Positions 37,932 to 47,414 of a DNA stretch of 64,000 nt are shown piece by piece (within the stretch, counting starts at the first letter, position 1; every line of letters starts with the position of its first letter). The stretch comes from Rufibacter sp. XAAS-G3-1. GTDB lineage: Bacteria > Bacteroidota > Bacteroidia > Cytophagales > Hymenobacteraceae. The notes under the pieces were generated by a model that was not told the origin of the DNA, made no database searches, and was given only the letters and a program-made list of their open reading frames with translations. The position numbers and the translations under genes were made by a program. The stretch lies in contig NZ_JABFAM010000006.1 of the NCBI RefSeq assembly GCF_013623775.1, forward strand, positions 1-64,000. The letters are read 5' to 3'.

Positions 37932-37980
37932 TGGCTCAGACACTCGTAGGAGCTGCGCACACTAAGAGGCCTTAGGAGCG
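37932..37980 (+). repeat. Dispersed repeat family C, copy 5
   Basis: CAGACACTCGTAGGAGCTGC then ACACTAAGAGGCCTTAGGAGC; close to copy 1 at 15316. Confidence 0.65.
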
Positions 37981-38176
37981 GGCGGCATCGCGGAGGCAGG
38001 CTTTGGAAAGTACTGGCACGAGACTGAAAGGTTTAAGGGGCGTCATTTGTTTTAAACTGTTATGAAACAGTAAGTAGCCAGATAGGTAAAAACCTTTAGG
38101 CGGCCTACTTTACAGGTAATGTGTAAAACCGGAGCCAACTTAGGTTCTGCCATCGTAACTTAGGGCGTCACTAGTC

Positions 38177-38737
38177 CTACTGGCGTAGTTTTTTCAGCCT
38201 AAACGAAAAATACACCTGAAAAATACCCACCATGATAAAGGCGAAGCCGGTATAGAACACAATAGTCATCCCGGCAAATACTGGGTTCCAAAGCATTATA
38301 AAGGCGAATATAATCCCGATAATACCCACTGCCAGCAAATTCACCCAGTCTATCACTTTTTGTTTTCTCATTTCCAGCGCCCACCCTACGGCCATCATCG
38401 ACCTAAACAAAATACCAAAGCCGATATAGAAAGGCAGCATAACCATAGACATACCCGGCGTTGCAATAAGCAGAACCCCCAGAACTAAATCTATAATCCC
38501 GCCCGTGAGTGACCAGCCCCAATTATCCAATTCTTTCCGGTTGGCAATAGCAGATATTATCTCAATAATTCCGGTCACTAAAAAGGTGAAAGCAAACAGA
38601 AGGGCTAACGTAATGTAAGAAGCCACCGGCGTTCTGAAAACCCAAATACCCATCATAATAAAAACTATACCCAGCAGCAAAGGCAGATACCAATACTTAA
38701 CGCGATTTTTCATGGTGTTATTTACTTGGTTTTCCAT
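38177..38737 (-). CDS. HdeD family (DUF308) membrane protein
   Basis: 186 residues, six predicted transmembrane helices in three repeats of the DUF308 pattern (GIVFIMMGIWVFRTP, WSLTGGIIDLVLGVLLI, NLLAVGIIGIIFAFIMLWNP). HdeD is linked to acid resistance in Escherichia coli, but the function of homologues is poorly known. It lies in an AT-richer stretch with the AI-2E permease. M at 38713 is an alternative start. Confidence 0.85.
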   Translation of the reverse strand: MENQVNNTMKNRVKYWYLPLLLGIVFIMMGIWVFRTPVASYITLALLFAFTFLVTGIIEIISAIANRKELDNWGWSLTGGIIDLVLGVLLIATPGMSMVMLPFYIGFGILFRSMMAVGWALEMRKQKVIDWVNLLAVGIIGIIFAFIMLWNPVFAGMTIVFYTGFAFIMVGIFQVYFSFRLKKLRQ

Positions 38738-38905
38738 GGTATTGAATTTTATGGTAGATTAAAAAATGTTTTCCTTTTAATGAAACTAATACTTCGCTTA
38801 ACGCCTCCTACTTTGCGAGACAATGGCAAAAGATTGATTTCTTTTTATATTTCATGAATGGTTCCTAATTCCTGATTAGTTTAAGAAACATCCTACTTAA
38901 GGACA

Positions 38906-39997
38906 TTAATTTGGGGATTTAGGGTGTAATAACTTATTGGGTAATTTCCTATTGGGCTTTTCGTCGCTAAAGAGAATGGCCCATTGTTTGAACTGATCTG
39001 TATGGTCAAATATGATTTTTAGCATGGCAATGCAAGGAAGCGAAAGAAACATGCCTGCCACCCCGGTCAATGCGCCCCCAATAAATACCCCCACCAGACT
39101 GGCCAAGGCATTTATCTGTATCTTGGAGCCTACGATGCCCGGCATAAGAATGTAGTTATCCAGCATCTGGACTACCGTAATAGCGATAAGCACGGTAAAG
39201 ATGGGCCCCAACTCTGGGGAAGAACTTAGGGTGAGTAAAACGCCGACGAGATTGGCAAACAGAGCGCCTACATAGGGAATTAAATTAAATATTGCGAAAA
39301 CAACCCCTATAAGCATGGCGTGCTCTATCCCTAGGAGCATTAATGCGCCGCCTAACAAAACAGTTAGATAAGTTATTTGGATAAGCAGGCCTACTATATA
39401 ATTGTTAAGAACTGATTTTATTTGCTGGATGGTGTCTTGCACTTGCGGATGCGCGGCGGGCTTGAACCAAGAGTACAAAAACCTGCTTAGAATATCTTTG
39501 TAAAACAAGATAAAGAAAGTGTAAATAAGCAGTAACCCAAAGAAAACGAAGACCGAACCTACTGAACCTGCCGCCCCGCCAATAAAACCCCAGGCAGAAT
39601 CAACCAATGATTCAATCTGTTCATCAATGAACGCTGTTTGCTCAGTGATGGAGATGGAAGTTAGCCGGGTAAACCAGGCGCTAAGGGCATGAAGATGATT
39701 GGTGATGTTTGATTTTATCTGCGGAAAGTTATCCGTCAAAGGTGCTATCTGCGAAGCGATAAAAAAGACAACTACAGAGATAATTATAATCATCAGCAAA
39801 ATAGAGAGGAAAATGGCCAGAACCTCTGGAAATTTATTTCGCCTTAAAAACGTATAGACCGGCAGTAATACAATGCTTATCACAAGGGCCATTAACAGGG
39901 GCATGATAATTCCCTGCCCCTGCACTATCACCAAGGCCAGCACTACAAGCCCCACTAACTCAATGGATCGTCTTACAGTTAAAGGAAGCTTGTTCAT
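38906..39997 (-). CDS. AI-2E/PerM family permease
   Basis: 363 residues, about eight transmembrane helices, with the family's soluble insert between helices 3 and 4. Recognisable segments: FIASQIAPLTDNFPQ, IFNLIPYVGALFANLVGVLLT and AGMFLSLPCIAMLKIIFD. Family members export AI-2 or act as Na+/H+ antiporters; substrate cannot be read. AT-rich codons and the neighbouring hdeD gene suggest a small region with its own composition. Confidence 0.85.
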   Translation of the reverse strand: MNKLPLTVRRSIELVGLVVLALVIVQGQGIIMPLLMALVISIVLLPVYTFLRRNKFPEVLAIFLSILLMIIIISVVVFFIASQIAPLTDNFPQIKSNITNHLHALSAWFTRLTSISITEQTAFIDEQIESLVDSAWGFIGGAAGSVGSVFVFFGLLLIYTFFILFYKDILSRFLYSWFKPAAHPQVQDTIQQIKSVLNNYIVGLLIQITYLTVLLGGALMLLGIEHAMLIGVVFAIFNLIPYVGALFANLVGVLLTLSSSPELGPIFTVLIAITVVQMLDNYILMPGIVGSKIQINALASLVGVFIGGALTGVAGMFLSLPCIAMLKIIFDHTDQFKQWAILFSDEKPNRKLPNKLLHPKSPN

Positions 39998-40687
39998 GCA
40001 CGTATTTCATTAACCATCTTAGGTTGATTATCAAACTATGCTTTAGATACGCTGGTTAATTGGAAAGGAATACTTAAATGATAATTAAACCGAAATATTA
40101 TGGCCATTACCGCATTTCACCGTTTCTGATACATTCTATCTGGTAAAGTGCTTAGCAGTTGCTCACTTTTTAGGTTAGCGGGAAGGCGCTGGTTGATTCA
40201 ACAGACACTTCTAACGTGCCGTTTTGGGCTTTTCATTTTCGCTCTTACCTTCACCCATCAGCTTCCCTGAAAACAGGACGAAAAAGAACGGCAGGTGAAC
40301 ACATGAAGCATACATCCGGCCTGAAACAACCCCTTCCCGCTACACCGTAGATGCTTAGAGTTCGTTTGAATTTTCTTTTGTGCCGCAAACCATGGGCAAA
40401 CAGGAGAGGGAAACCGGGCACTCTTCCCTCCTTCATTTTCACGGAACGGTGCGTTGCCCAAGCCTATCCCAACCGTTCACCAAACCCGGAAATAGTACAG
40501 AAAGCACCAGAACAGAGGCTTGCAGAGACCCGTAGCCAAGCACATAGCCTATCTACTTTCTATGTGTTTAAGCCGTTCATTTAAAGGAAAATGCAGACTT
40601 AACAGAAGCATAATAGTAAGGTTACGCACAAGTAAAACAGATGGCATAATTTTACGTTTAAAATAGGAACCCAATAAGATAAACGCC
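39998..40687. other. Intergenic region, 690 bp
   Basis: No convincing gene. A weak palindrome-like pair (CCGTTTTGGG at 40210 and CTGAAAACAGG at 40267) may be a broken family A copy. Frames of 60-120 codons here have no recognisable product. Confidence 0.4.
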
Positions 40688-40816
40688 ATGAAAACTATCA
40701 CAACAATCTCCTCCGTTTTAGTAATTGGAGTCCTCGGCTTTCTGGCAACATCGTGGTTATCTCCCGGAAATATCTCCCTGGATCTTTCTGATGAGGATAT
40801 CCATCTGTACCTGTAA
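40688..40816 (+). CDS. Small membrane-anchored peptide (42 aa)
   Basis: ATG 40688 to TAA 40814-40816. Basic-free but hydrophobic N-terminus (TTISSVLVIGVLGFLATSW, about residues 4-24) looks like a signal anchor; the short tail is acidic (SLDLSDEDIHLYL). A compact hairpin terminator follows at 40840. Not recognised. The clean ORF plus terminator supports it as real. Confidence 0.5.
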   Translation: MKTITTISSVLVIGVLGFLATSWLSPGNISLDLSDEDIHLYL

Positions 40817-40839
40817 GATTTTCGGTTAAGACACTTGGG

Positions 40840-40862
40840 AACCCCGCTTTGGCGGGGTTTTG
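40840..40862 (+). terminator. Terminator after the 42-aa ORF
   Basis: AACCCCG / CGGGGTT with loop CTTTGG, then TTTGTG. Confidence 0.8.
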
Positions 40863-40921
40863 TGTTCTGGTACCATCCAAATCGCACAAAAGCCGTATGT
40901 TTACCATACAAAAGATATGCT

Positions 40922-41545
40922 ATGGAATTAAAAGACCTTTCACAAAAGATCAGTTACATCATTGGCCGTGACATGGCCGCCAATTTCGCCAAGCAAGGCA
41001 TTGAGGTAGAACCGGAAGCGTTGCTATTCGGCTTAAAAGACGCGATGGGCGGCTCCCCTTCCAAGCTGGACGAAAATGAAGTGCAGCAGGCCATGATGCA
41101 GTTACAGATGCAAATGCAAGAGAAGCAAACGGCCTCCGCAGGTGCCTCTGGTGAGCAGAACCGAGCAGAAGGAGAAGCTTTCCTGAATGCCAACAAAGAA
41201 AAGGAAGGCGTTCATGCGTTGCCCAGCGGCCTGCAGTACCAAGTACTGGAAAGCGGCTCTGGTAAAACCCCTACCAGAAACTCAAACGTAACTACCCATT
41301 ACCACGGCACCCTCCTTGACGGAACAGTGTTTGACTCTTCTTATGAGCGCGGCGAGCCAGCTTCTTTCCCGGTAAACGGCGTTATTGCCGGCTGGACGGA
41401 AGCCCTGCAACTCATGAAAGAGGGCGACAAATGGCGTCTGTTCATTCCTGGCAATCTGGCCTACGGCTCTCGCGGCGCCGGCGGTGACATAGGGCCTAAC
41501 GCCACCTTGATATTTGATGTAGAGCTAATCACGGTAAACAACTAA
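40922..41545 (+). CDS. FKBP-type peptidyl-prolyl isomerase (FkpA/FklB-like)
   Basis: About 207 residues from ATG 40922. An N-terminal helical dimerisation domain (LKDLSQKISYIIGRDMAANF, QAMMQLQMQMQEKQ) precedes an FKBP catalytic domain from about residue 100 (TTHYHGTLLDGTVFDSSYERG, WTEALQLMKEGDKW, GPNATLIFDVELI). It catalyses proline isomerisation in folding. No signal peptide is seen, so it is likely cytoplasmic, unlike periplasmic FkpA. A strong terminator follows. Confidence 0.9.
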   Translation: MELKDLSQKISYIIGRDMAANFAKQGIEVEPEALLFGLKDAMGGSPSKLDENEVQQAMMQLQMQMQEKQTASAGASGEQNRAEGEAFLNANKEKEGVHALPSGLQYQVLESGSGKTPTRNSNVTTHYHGTLLDGTVFDSSYERGEPASFPVNGVIAGWTEALQLMKEGDKWRLFIPGNLAYGSRGAGGDIGPNATLIFDVELITVNN

Positions 41546-41561
41546 GCCAAGGCGTTTCAAT

Positions 41562-41599
41562 AAAAAAGGAGAACGGGTTCATGCCCGTTCTCCTTTTTT
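41562..41599 (+). terminator. Terminator after FKBP gene
   Basis: AAAAAAGGAGAACGGG / CCCGTTCTCCTTTTTT, loop TTCATG. Confidence 0.95.
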
Positions 41600-41632
41600 A
41601 TTGTCCTAAGCATTAGAGAACACCCGGTTTTA

Positions 41633-41925
41633 CACTACTATTGGTTCCTTTCGGCACTTTAGTATTTGCCTGGAACTGGCTTCTTTAGGGAGATTGGCAG
41701 GTGCACGCAATATGCTGTTCCCTTGGCTTGTCCGTTTATTGCGTGGGTGCAAGTGCTGTATTTTTCATCTCTGGCGGTATGCGCTCGGGGAAGACTGAAA
41801 CTGGGAAAAGAAGCAGAAGTCACGGAAGTAAATCCGCGCCATAAAGAAGAAGGTGTATTCCCCTCCTCTGGGGAGTTTGGGGTGGGTTTTACGCTTCACC
41901 GTCTCCTTCTAAAGCCATAACATAA
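41633..41925 (+). repeat. Long composite repeat (family B), copy 2
   Basis: Modules seen: CACTACTATTGGTTCC, TGCCTGGAACTGGCTTC, TGCTGTTCCCTTGGCTTG, GCGTGGGTGCAAGTGCTG, CTCGGGGAAGACTGAAACTG, then a GGAAGTAAATCCGCGCC insert and GTATTCCCCTCCTCTGGGG with GGGTGGGTTTT. The GC-rich centre present in copies 1 and 3 is missing. Convergent gap between FKBP (+) and the STAS-like gene (-). Confidence 0.7.
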
Positions 41926-41953
41926 ATTTAATCCCATGAACCAAGACGCCCTG

Positions 41954-41992
41954 CTTTGAGCCTGTTTTCTGAAAAACAGGGCTAAAACAGCT
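41954..41992. repeat. Interspersed double-stem hairpin (family A)
   Basis: AGCCTGTTTTCTGAAAAACAGGGCT core; inner stem CTGTTTT/AAAACAG perfect. Confidence 0.65.
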
Positions 41993-42081
41993 TTTCAGCT
42001 CCTTCTTCAAGGATATTGACAACGTAGGGCAAAGAATATCATCCCGCTATTGGCGTACTCATCAACAAAAGAAAGGGAAAT

Positions 42082-42501
42082 TTAGAGCGGAGTGGTTGGC
42101 TCATTCTCTAGCCAATCTATAGCTTCGTCTATTTGCGTGAAATAATTGATGGTGATAGGTAAATTGACTTTGCACACTCTGTTCAAGGAATACTCATGGA
42201 TCAGCTCTTCATACTTCTTCTCAGACATCACCAGAGCCAGCTGTAAACCTTTAGGAACCAATAAGCTAGAATCACTTTGCAAGATATTCAACTCCCACTC
42301 TTCGGCTTCCGCCGATAAACTCCCTCTGTTAGAAGTATTTATAAAGCACTTTTGTATATTATTTGCTTTGATTAAGTGAAACAACTCATGAATTCCCTGC
42401 TGACAATCTGCTAATCCTACATCCCTTTTCCAGAGTAGCATCGCTACTCCTTTAGAAACATCTAACCAAACCTTATATTTATCGGTTTCATCCAGACTCA
42501 T
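42082..42501 (-). CDS. STAS/SpoIIAA-like domain protein, second copy
   Basis: 139 residues, AT-rich. Strand-helix order resembles the gene at 8137-8550: KVWLDVSKGVAMLLWKR, FINTSNRGSLSAEAEEW, GLQLALVMSEKKYEELI, and a closing helix DEAIDWLEN. Single STAS-like domain by pattern only; identity to the first copy is low. Stand-alone, with no hydrolase or kinase beside it. Like the first copy it faces a family B repeat. Confidence 0.45.
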   Translation of the reverse strand: MSLDETDKYKVWLDVSKGVAMLLWKRDVGLADCQQGIHELFHLIKANNIQKCFINTSNRGSLSAEAEEWELNILQSDSSLLVPKGLQLALVMSEKKYEELIHEYSLNRVCKVNLPITINYFTQIDEAIDWLENEPTTPL

Positions 42502-42867
42502 ATAATAAAATGAACGGGTTTATAATTTTAGATTGATTAAAAATGATATTGTACCAATTTATCTATCTAATGTATAAACATTAAATAGATATACCAAATA
42601 AATTTTACGAATAAAGCCCCGCAAGAATTGAAATAGGTAAAACCAATATTCAAATTCTACCATCAAAGTTTAATTGCCCCTAGAGCTGGTTCATCACTTA
42701 AGCAGTAGAAATTATGGTCTTACCTCTGTTTATATTGCGATCTACCTGTTACTTTTGCCCGCTTTCTTCCAGTTTAGGAGCCATCAGATTTTAGAAAGGG
42801 AGAACAATAAAGCTGCCTTAAAGTTTAAGGAAAGAACCAAGGGGAAGAATCTCTTACAAAAACCAGA
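42502..42867. other. Intergenic AT-rich region, 366 bp
   Basis: Low GC. A 65-codon frame (42674-42871, TTG start) overlaps the kup start by ATGA but has no family resemblance. No repeats of families A to D. Promoter of kup is expected here; no site was assigned. Confidence 0.4.
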
Positions 42868-44817
42868 ATGAATAATACTAGCCACTCATCACAACGCGTT
42901 ACGGGTGCCGGTTTGCTTATTGCCTTAGGTATTATTTACGGCGACATAGGTACTTCTCCGCTGTACGTGATGAAAGCCATCATTGGCTCTACCCCTATCA
43001 ATGCCACGTTGGTGTACGGCGGCATCTCTTGCGTGGTGTGGACTTTGACGCTGCAAACCACCATCAAATACGTGATGCTCACGCTGCAGGCAGACAACAA
43101 GGGCGAAGGCGGAATTTTCTCTTTGTATGCGTTGGTCAGGCGGAATGCCAAATGGCTGACCATACCGGCGATTATAGGGGGAAGCGCACTATTGGCTGAT
43201 GGGATCATCACCCCGCCTATCTCTGTCTCCTCGGCCGTGGAAGGCCTCCTGATCCTTAATCCTGATATTCCAACGGTACCCATTGTGATTGGCATTCTCG
43301 TGCTTCTGTTCCTGCTGCAGAGTTTCGGGACGCAGATTGTGGGGAAAGCCTTTGGGCCGGTCATGTTGGTCTGGTTCAGCATGCTGGCCATCTTGGGCAT
43401 TGTTTCCGTAATCGCGCACCCCGAGGTGCTGAAATCCCTGAACCCATACTACGCCTATGATTTACTGGTCAATTATCCGGGTGGTTTCTGGTTGTTGGGG
43501 GCGGTTTTCCTGTGCACTACCGGGGCCGAGGCCCTGTACTCAGATCTGGGCCACTGCGGCAAAGGCAATATCCGGATTAGCTGGGTTTTTGTGAAAACGT
43601 GCCTTTTACTCAACTACTTTGGCCAGGGTGCCTGGCTTATGCAGTACCAGGGAAGGCAACTGGTTTCGCTTGGCACCACCAATCCGTTCTATGGGATCAT
43701 GCCCCCATGGTTCCTGCTCTTCGGGATTATCATTGCCACCATTGCCGCCGTCATTGCCAGCCAGGCGCTTATTACGGGTTCTTTTACCTTGATCGGCGAA
43801 GCCATCCGGCTCAACATGTGGCCCAAGGTGCGGCTCATTTACCCCACCAACGTGAAAGGCCAGCTCTATGTGCCCAGCATTAACCTGTTGCTTTTGCTGG
43901 GTTGTGTGGGGGTAGTCCTGTATTTCAGGGAATCGGCTAATATGGAGGCCGCCTATGGTCTGGCCATTACCGTCACCATGTTAATGACCACTACCCTTCT
44001 AAGCTACTATCTCATTAAGAAACGGGTAGGAAAACTATGGGTCACGCTCTTTTTACTTGTTTACCTCACCATAGAAGGATCATTCCTGATTGCCAACCTC
44101 ATCAAGTTCCCGCACGGCGGATGGGTGTCGCTTTTGATTGGGTTCCTGCTGATTTCGGTGATGTACATCTGGCTGAAAGCCTTCTACATTAAACGCCGAT
44201 TAACCGAGAATGTGAAACTAACGGAATACGTTTCTGCCCTGCGGGAACTGAGTGAGGATGAGACTATTCCCAAGTACGCCACCCACCTAGTGTTCATGAC
44301 CAGTGCTGAGCGCCCCACTGATATTGAGTCCAAGATCATCTACTCCATCTTCCAGAAAAGACCCAAACGGGCCGATATCTACTGGTTTATTCACGTGAAC
44401 ACCGTAGATGAGCCTTATACCATGGAGTATAAGGTGAAAGTGCTGGCCAGCCAGGATGTAGTGCGCATTGACTTTAACCTTGGTTTCAGGGTGGAGCAGC
44501 GCATTAACCTGTTCTTCCGGAAAGTGGTGGAAGATCTGGTGAAAAACAAAGAGGTGGATATTACCAGCCGCTACAGTTCCCTGAACAAGCAAAACCTGAT
44601 CGGGGATTTCCGATTTGTGGTGCTGGAGAAGTTCCTGAGCTACGAGAACGACCTTCCCTTCTGGGAAAACACCATCATGCAGTCGTACTTCAACATCAAG
44701 CAATTCACCACCTCAGAAGGGAAATGGTTTGGCTTGGATACCAGTTCTGTGAAAGTAGAGAAGGTGCCTTTGATTATTAAACCCGCCCGTGAGGTGGAAC
44801 TGAAGCGCATTCAATAA
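42868..44817 (+). CDS. kup: Potassium uptake protein Kup
   Basis: 649 residues, twelve transmembrane helices and a cytoplasmic tail from about residue 445. The N-terminal signature GIIYGDIGTSPLYVMKAI and GEGGIFSLYALVR are diagnostic of the KUP/HAK family, with TTGAEALYSDLGHCG and NMEAAYGLAITVTML later. It imports K+ (and Cs+) with protons. Length and order are standard. It ends 11 bases before a family B repeat. Confidence 0.95.
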   Translation: MNNTSHSSQRVTGAGLLIALGIIYGDIGTSPLYVMKAIIGSTPINATLVYGGISCVVWTLTLQTTIKYVMLTLQADNKGEGGIFSLYALVRRNAKWLTIPAIIGGSALLADGIITPPISVSSAVEGLLILNPDIPTVPIVIGILVLLFLLQSFGTQIVGKAFGPVMLVWFSMLAILGIVSVIAHPEVLKSLNPYYAYDLLVNYPGGFWLLGAVFLCTTGAEALYSDLGHCGKGNIRISWVFVKTCLLLNYFGQGAWLMQYQGRQLVSLGTTNPFYGIMPPWFLLFGIIIATIAAVIASQALITGSFTLIGEAIRLNMWPKVRLIYPTNVKGQLYVPSINLLLLLGCVGVVLYFRESANMEAAYGLAITVTMLMTTTLLSYYLIKKRVGKLWVTLFLLVYLTIEGSFLIANLIKFPHGGWVSLLIGFLLISVMYIWLKAFYIKRRLTENVKLTEYVSALRELSEDETIPKYATHLVFMTSAERPTDIESKIIYSIFQKRPKRADIYWFIHVNTVDEPYTMEYKVKVLASQDVVRIDFNLGFRVEQRINLFFRKVVEDLVKNKEVDITSRYSSLNKQNLIGDFRFVVLEKFLSYENDLPFWENTIMQSYFNIKQFTTSEGKWFGLDTSSVKVEKVPLIIKPAREVELKRIQ

Positions 44818-44828
44818 ACGGTTGGTAG

Positions 44829-45310
44829 CCACTACTGCTATTGGTTCTTTTTTGCGCTGTGGCATCTGCCTGGAATTGGCTTTTTTAGGGAGATTGGCAG
44901 GTGCATGGAATACGGTGTTCCCTTGGCTTGAACGTCTTAGTTCGTGATATTGGCAGGTGCACGCCATACGGTGTTCCCTTGGATTGTCTGTTATTTGCGT
45001 GGGTGCAGGTGCTGTATTGTTTCATCTCTGGCGGTATGCGCTCACGGCCGCGGGGCCCCGTCTTCCCCTCTCGCACTGCCCTTTCGGCCTGAACTGTCTG
45101 TCTCTCTTAGTAGATGCTTGTCTATGGCCAAAAGCGAGGCGCGCTCGGGGAAGACTGGAACTGGGGAATGTAGCAATAGAGATGATGATAGAACCATAGA
45201 GACCAGGCAGTGCCTTGCCTCTTACACGCATTCCTATCCCCTGCAAAGGCGTATTCCCCTCCTCTGGGGGTGTTGGGGTGGGTTCTGCTCTCCAACATCT
45301 CCTTCTAAGC
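44829..45310 (+). repeat. Long composite repeat (family B), copy 3 (longest)
   Basis: As copy 1, but the GCTGTTCCC-type module (here GGTGTTCCCTTGGCTTG) is duplicated in tandem (about 44887-44935 and 44948-44990), the GC-rich centre CGGCCGCGGGGCCCCGTC is present, and the end GTATTCCCCTCCTCTGGGGG TGTTGGGGTGGG is complete. It lies in a convergent gap. Confidence 0.75.
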
Positions 45311-45313
45311 CGC

Positions 45314-45383
<70 letters not shown>

Positions 45384-45396
45384 TATTAAGAAAACA

Positions 45397-45444
45397 GCCC
45401 CCAAACAGAAAGGCCGACAGTGGGCGGTCTTTCTGTTTGGGGGC
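45397..45444. terminator. Long hairpin between convergent kup and M61 gene
   Basis: GCCCCCAAACAGAAAG / CTTTCTGTTTGGGGGC, 16-bp perfect arms, loop of 16. Could be terminator or repeat. Confidence 0.8.
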
Positions 45445-45447
45445 TTG

Positions 45448-45487
45448 GCGTTTTAGGCCTGTTTTTAAGAAATAAGCCGTAAAACGC
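45448..45487. repeat. Family A hairpin touching the M61 gene stop
   Basis: GCGTTTTAGGC / CCGTAAAACGC around CTGTTTTTAAGAAATAAG. It ends where the stop codon (45487-45489) begins. Confidence 0.7.
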
Positions 45488-47289
45488 TATTTAGCGCTCG
45501 CCCATCTCTGGTAGCTTTTCCTTTGGACATCTGTGGGGGAAGGGGTCATCTCTGCGCGGTATCTAAGCGTCTGGTTTTTCAACAAGGTTACCGGTAAAAT
45601 CATCAATTGGCCGCTACGGTTAATAACCAACTCTATCACGTCCCCTACCGCATAGGCCGGTATGGATTTATTGATATCGTCAGAGACCCGGTAACCGTTC
45701 ATGCCAATGATCTCGTCGTTGACGTTGAGGCCAGATTGCCAGGCGCTGCCGTTACGGGTAACGATGGTGACCACAGGCTTACCGGTAGCGGTAGAGATGG
45801 CGGCTCCCAATAAAGGTTCGTTGGTGTTTTTGTTTACGTCAGTGAGGGTGATGCCCACGGCGCTTAGGTAAGCGTTGTAATCTGGGGTTTCTACGTCGTA
45901 CACGTACCGTCTGAAGAAGTCATCCATGGAGTGGCCCGTGAACTTCTCTATGCCCTGCTGGAATTCTTTATCGGTGAAGCCTCTTTTCTTTTTCTTGTAG
46001 TATTCGTCATAGAGGGATTTCATGGCATCGTCCAGGCTTTTGGTGCCATTGGTGGCTTTCAGGACTTCCATGTCCAGGAGCATGCCCAGGATTGCCCCTT
46101 TGCTGTAGTAAGAGAGGTGCGTGTTGTAGGAGTTCTCATCGGGCCGGTATTGTTTGATCCAGGCATCAAAGCTGGACTGGGCGGCAGAGACCACCTTGTT
46201 GCCGGGGGTATTCTCCACGCTGGTGATGTTGCTGGCAATCCTGTCTAGGTGTTCGCGCTCAGAAGTGAAGCCTGCCCGTTTCATCAGCACATCGGCGTAA
46301 TAGGAAGTGAATCCTTCAGACACCCACAGCATTCTGGAATAGTTTTCCTGGTTGTAGTCAAATGGCCCAAGGGCGATGGGGCGCAGGCGCTTCACGTTCC
46401 AGAGGTGGAAGTACTCGTGCGCTACCAGGTTCAGGAAACCTTCGTAGCCCCGCTCGGTGCCGTAGGTGGTGCGGGTGGCGTGTAAAGTGGTAGAGTTCAG
46501 GTGCTCCAGACCGCCGCCGCCGCTTTGCAGGTTATGGACAATGAACAGGTAATAGTTGACCGGCAACTCGCCAAACACCTTCGCGGCTTCTTCGGTCACC
46601 TTTTTCATATCGGCGGTGAGGCGTTGGGCGTCATAGTTGGCATCGCCGTACATGGCTACCTCGTGCTTCACCCCATTGCTCTCAAAGGAGAGGATTTCGT
46701 GGTTCCCAATTTCAAAGGGCGAATCGGCCAGGACATCGTAGTTCTGGGCCCGGTACGTGAACGGCTGCCCCGCTACTGCCGGCAGGCCGGTAGATACTTT
46801 GCTCCAGCTTTTGAAAGGCACCACGGTTACCGTGGAAGGCAGGTCTTTGTGGCCTTCGGGGTACATGAACACGCTGGTGCCGTTCAGGTAGCCGTGGCTG
46901 GCGTCAATAAAGCTGGTGCGCACACTTAATTCAAAGGCGTACACTTTGTATTTCACGGTTACGTCCTTGCCGCCGGTGGCTATGCGCCAGGTATTCTTGT
47001 CTATTTTACCGGAGGAAACCCTGGTATTCCCCACGAAGGCTTCAAACGCTTCCACGTTCTTGGGAAACTCCCTGATGAGGTAAGACCCCGGGGCCCACAC
47101 GGGCAGGGTAAGGTCCAGGTTTTTGCCGTTAAAGTCTTCCAGCCGCATCTCTACCTCAAAGTAGTGGGTCTGCGGTTCTGGCATAGACAGGCGGTACGAG
47201 ATTTTAGGTGCTGCGAAAGCAGCCGAAGAGAAAGCCACTGCCATCAGCAGAAGCACTCCCGCTGCCCAGGAATGGATTTTTTTTTGCAT
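45487..47289 (-). CDS. M61 family metallopeptidase with PDZ domain
   Basis: About 600 residues from ATG 47289, chosen because it gives a signal peptide (MQKKIHSWAAGVLLL, cleavage near AFAA); the upstream extension has no signal shape. Zinc site HEYFHLWNVKRLRP with the downstream Glu of EGFTSYYAD, then a C-terminal PDZ domain (TIVTRNGSAWQSGLNVNDEI). M61 peptidases are secreted aminopeptidases that release Gly or Ala. Likely periplasmic or outer-membrane associated. Confidence 0.9.
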   Translation of the reverse strand: MQKKIHSWAAGVLLLMAVAFSSAAFAAPKISYRLSMPEPQTHYFEVEMRLEDFNGKNLDLTLPVWAPGSYLIREFPKNVEAFEAFVGNTRVSSGKIDKNTWRIATGGKDVTVKYKVYAFELSVRTSFIDASHGYLNGTSVFMYPEGHKDLPSTVTVVPFKSWSKVSTGLPAVAGQPFTYRAQNYDVLADSPFEIGNHEILSFESNGVKHEVAMYGDANYDAQRLTADMKKVTEEAAKVFGELPVNYYLFIVHNLQSGGGGLEHLNSTTLHATRTTYGTERGYEGFLNLVAHEYFHLWNVKRLRPIALGPFDYNQENYSRMLWVSEGFTSYYADVLMKRAGFTSEREHLDRIASNITSVENTPGNKVVSAAQSSFDAWIKQYRPDENSYNTHLSYYSKGAILGMLLDMEVLKATNGTKSLDDAMKSLYDEYYKKKKRGFTDKEFQQGIEKFTGHSMDDFFRRYVYDVETPDYNAYLSAVGITLTDVNKNTNEPLLGAAISTATGKPVVTIVTRNGSAWQSGLNVNDEIIGMNGYRVSDDINKSIPAYAVGDVIELVINRSGQLMILPVTLLKNQTLRYRAEMTPSPTDVQRKSYQRWASAK

Positions 47290-47414
47290 AAGGTTGGGTG
47301 GGTAGTTTGGAATTAAGTTGCATAATACGGCTAAAAAGCCGCTAAAACAAGGCAAGATCCCTTTCAGGCAACCGTAGGCTGTGGTAAATACGTATGCAGT
47401 ACAAAGGAAGTAAT

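Larger units (their letters stand above)
37492..38176. other. Intergenic repeat cluster, 685 bp
   Basis: Holds the GC-rich half palindrome (37771-37812), the nested hairpin (37820-37927), family C (37932-37980) and a stretch matching 30668-30703 (37989-38022). Apparent frames in it are shadows. No gene seen. Confidence 0.6.

Noticed and set aside
42674-42871. 65-codon frame overlapping the kup start
   Set aside because: TTG start, AT-rich, no family. The ATGA overlap alone is weak evidence.
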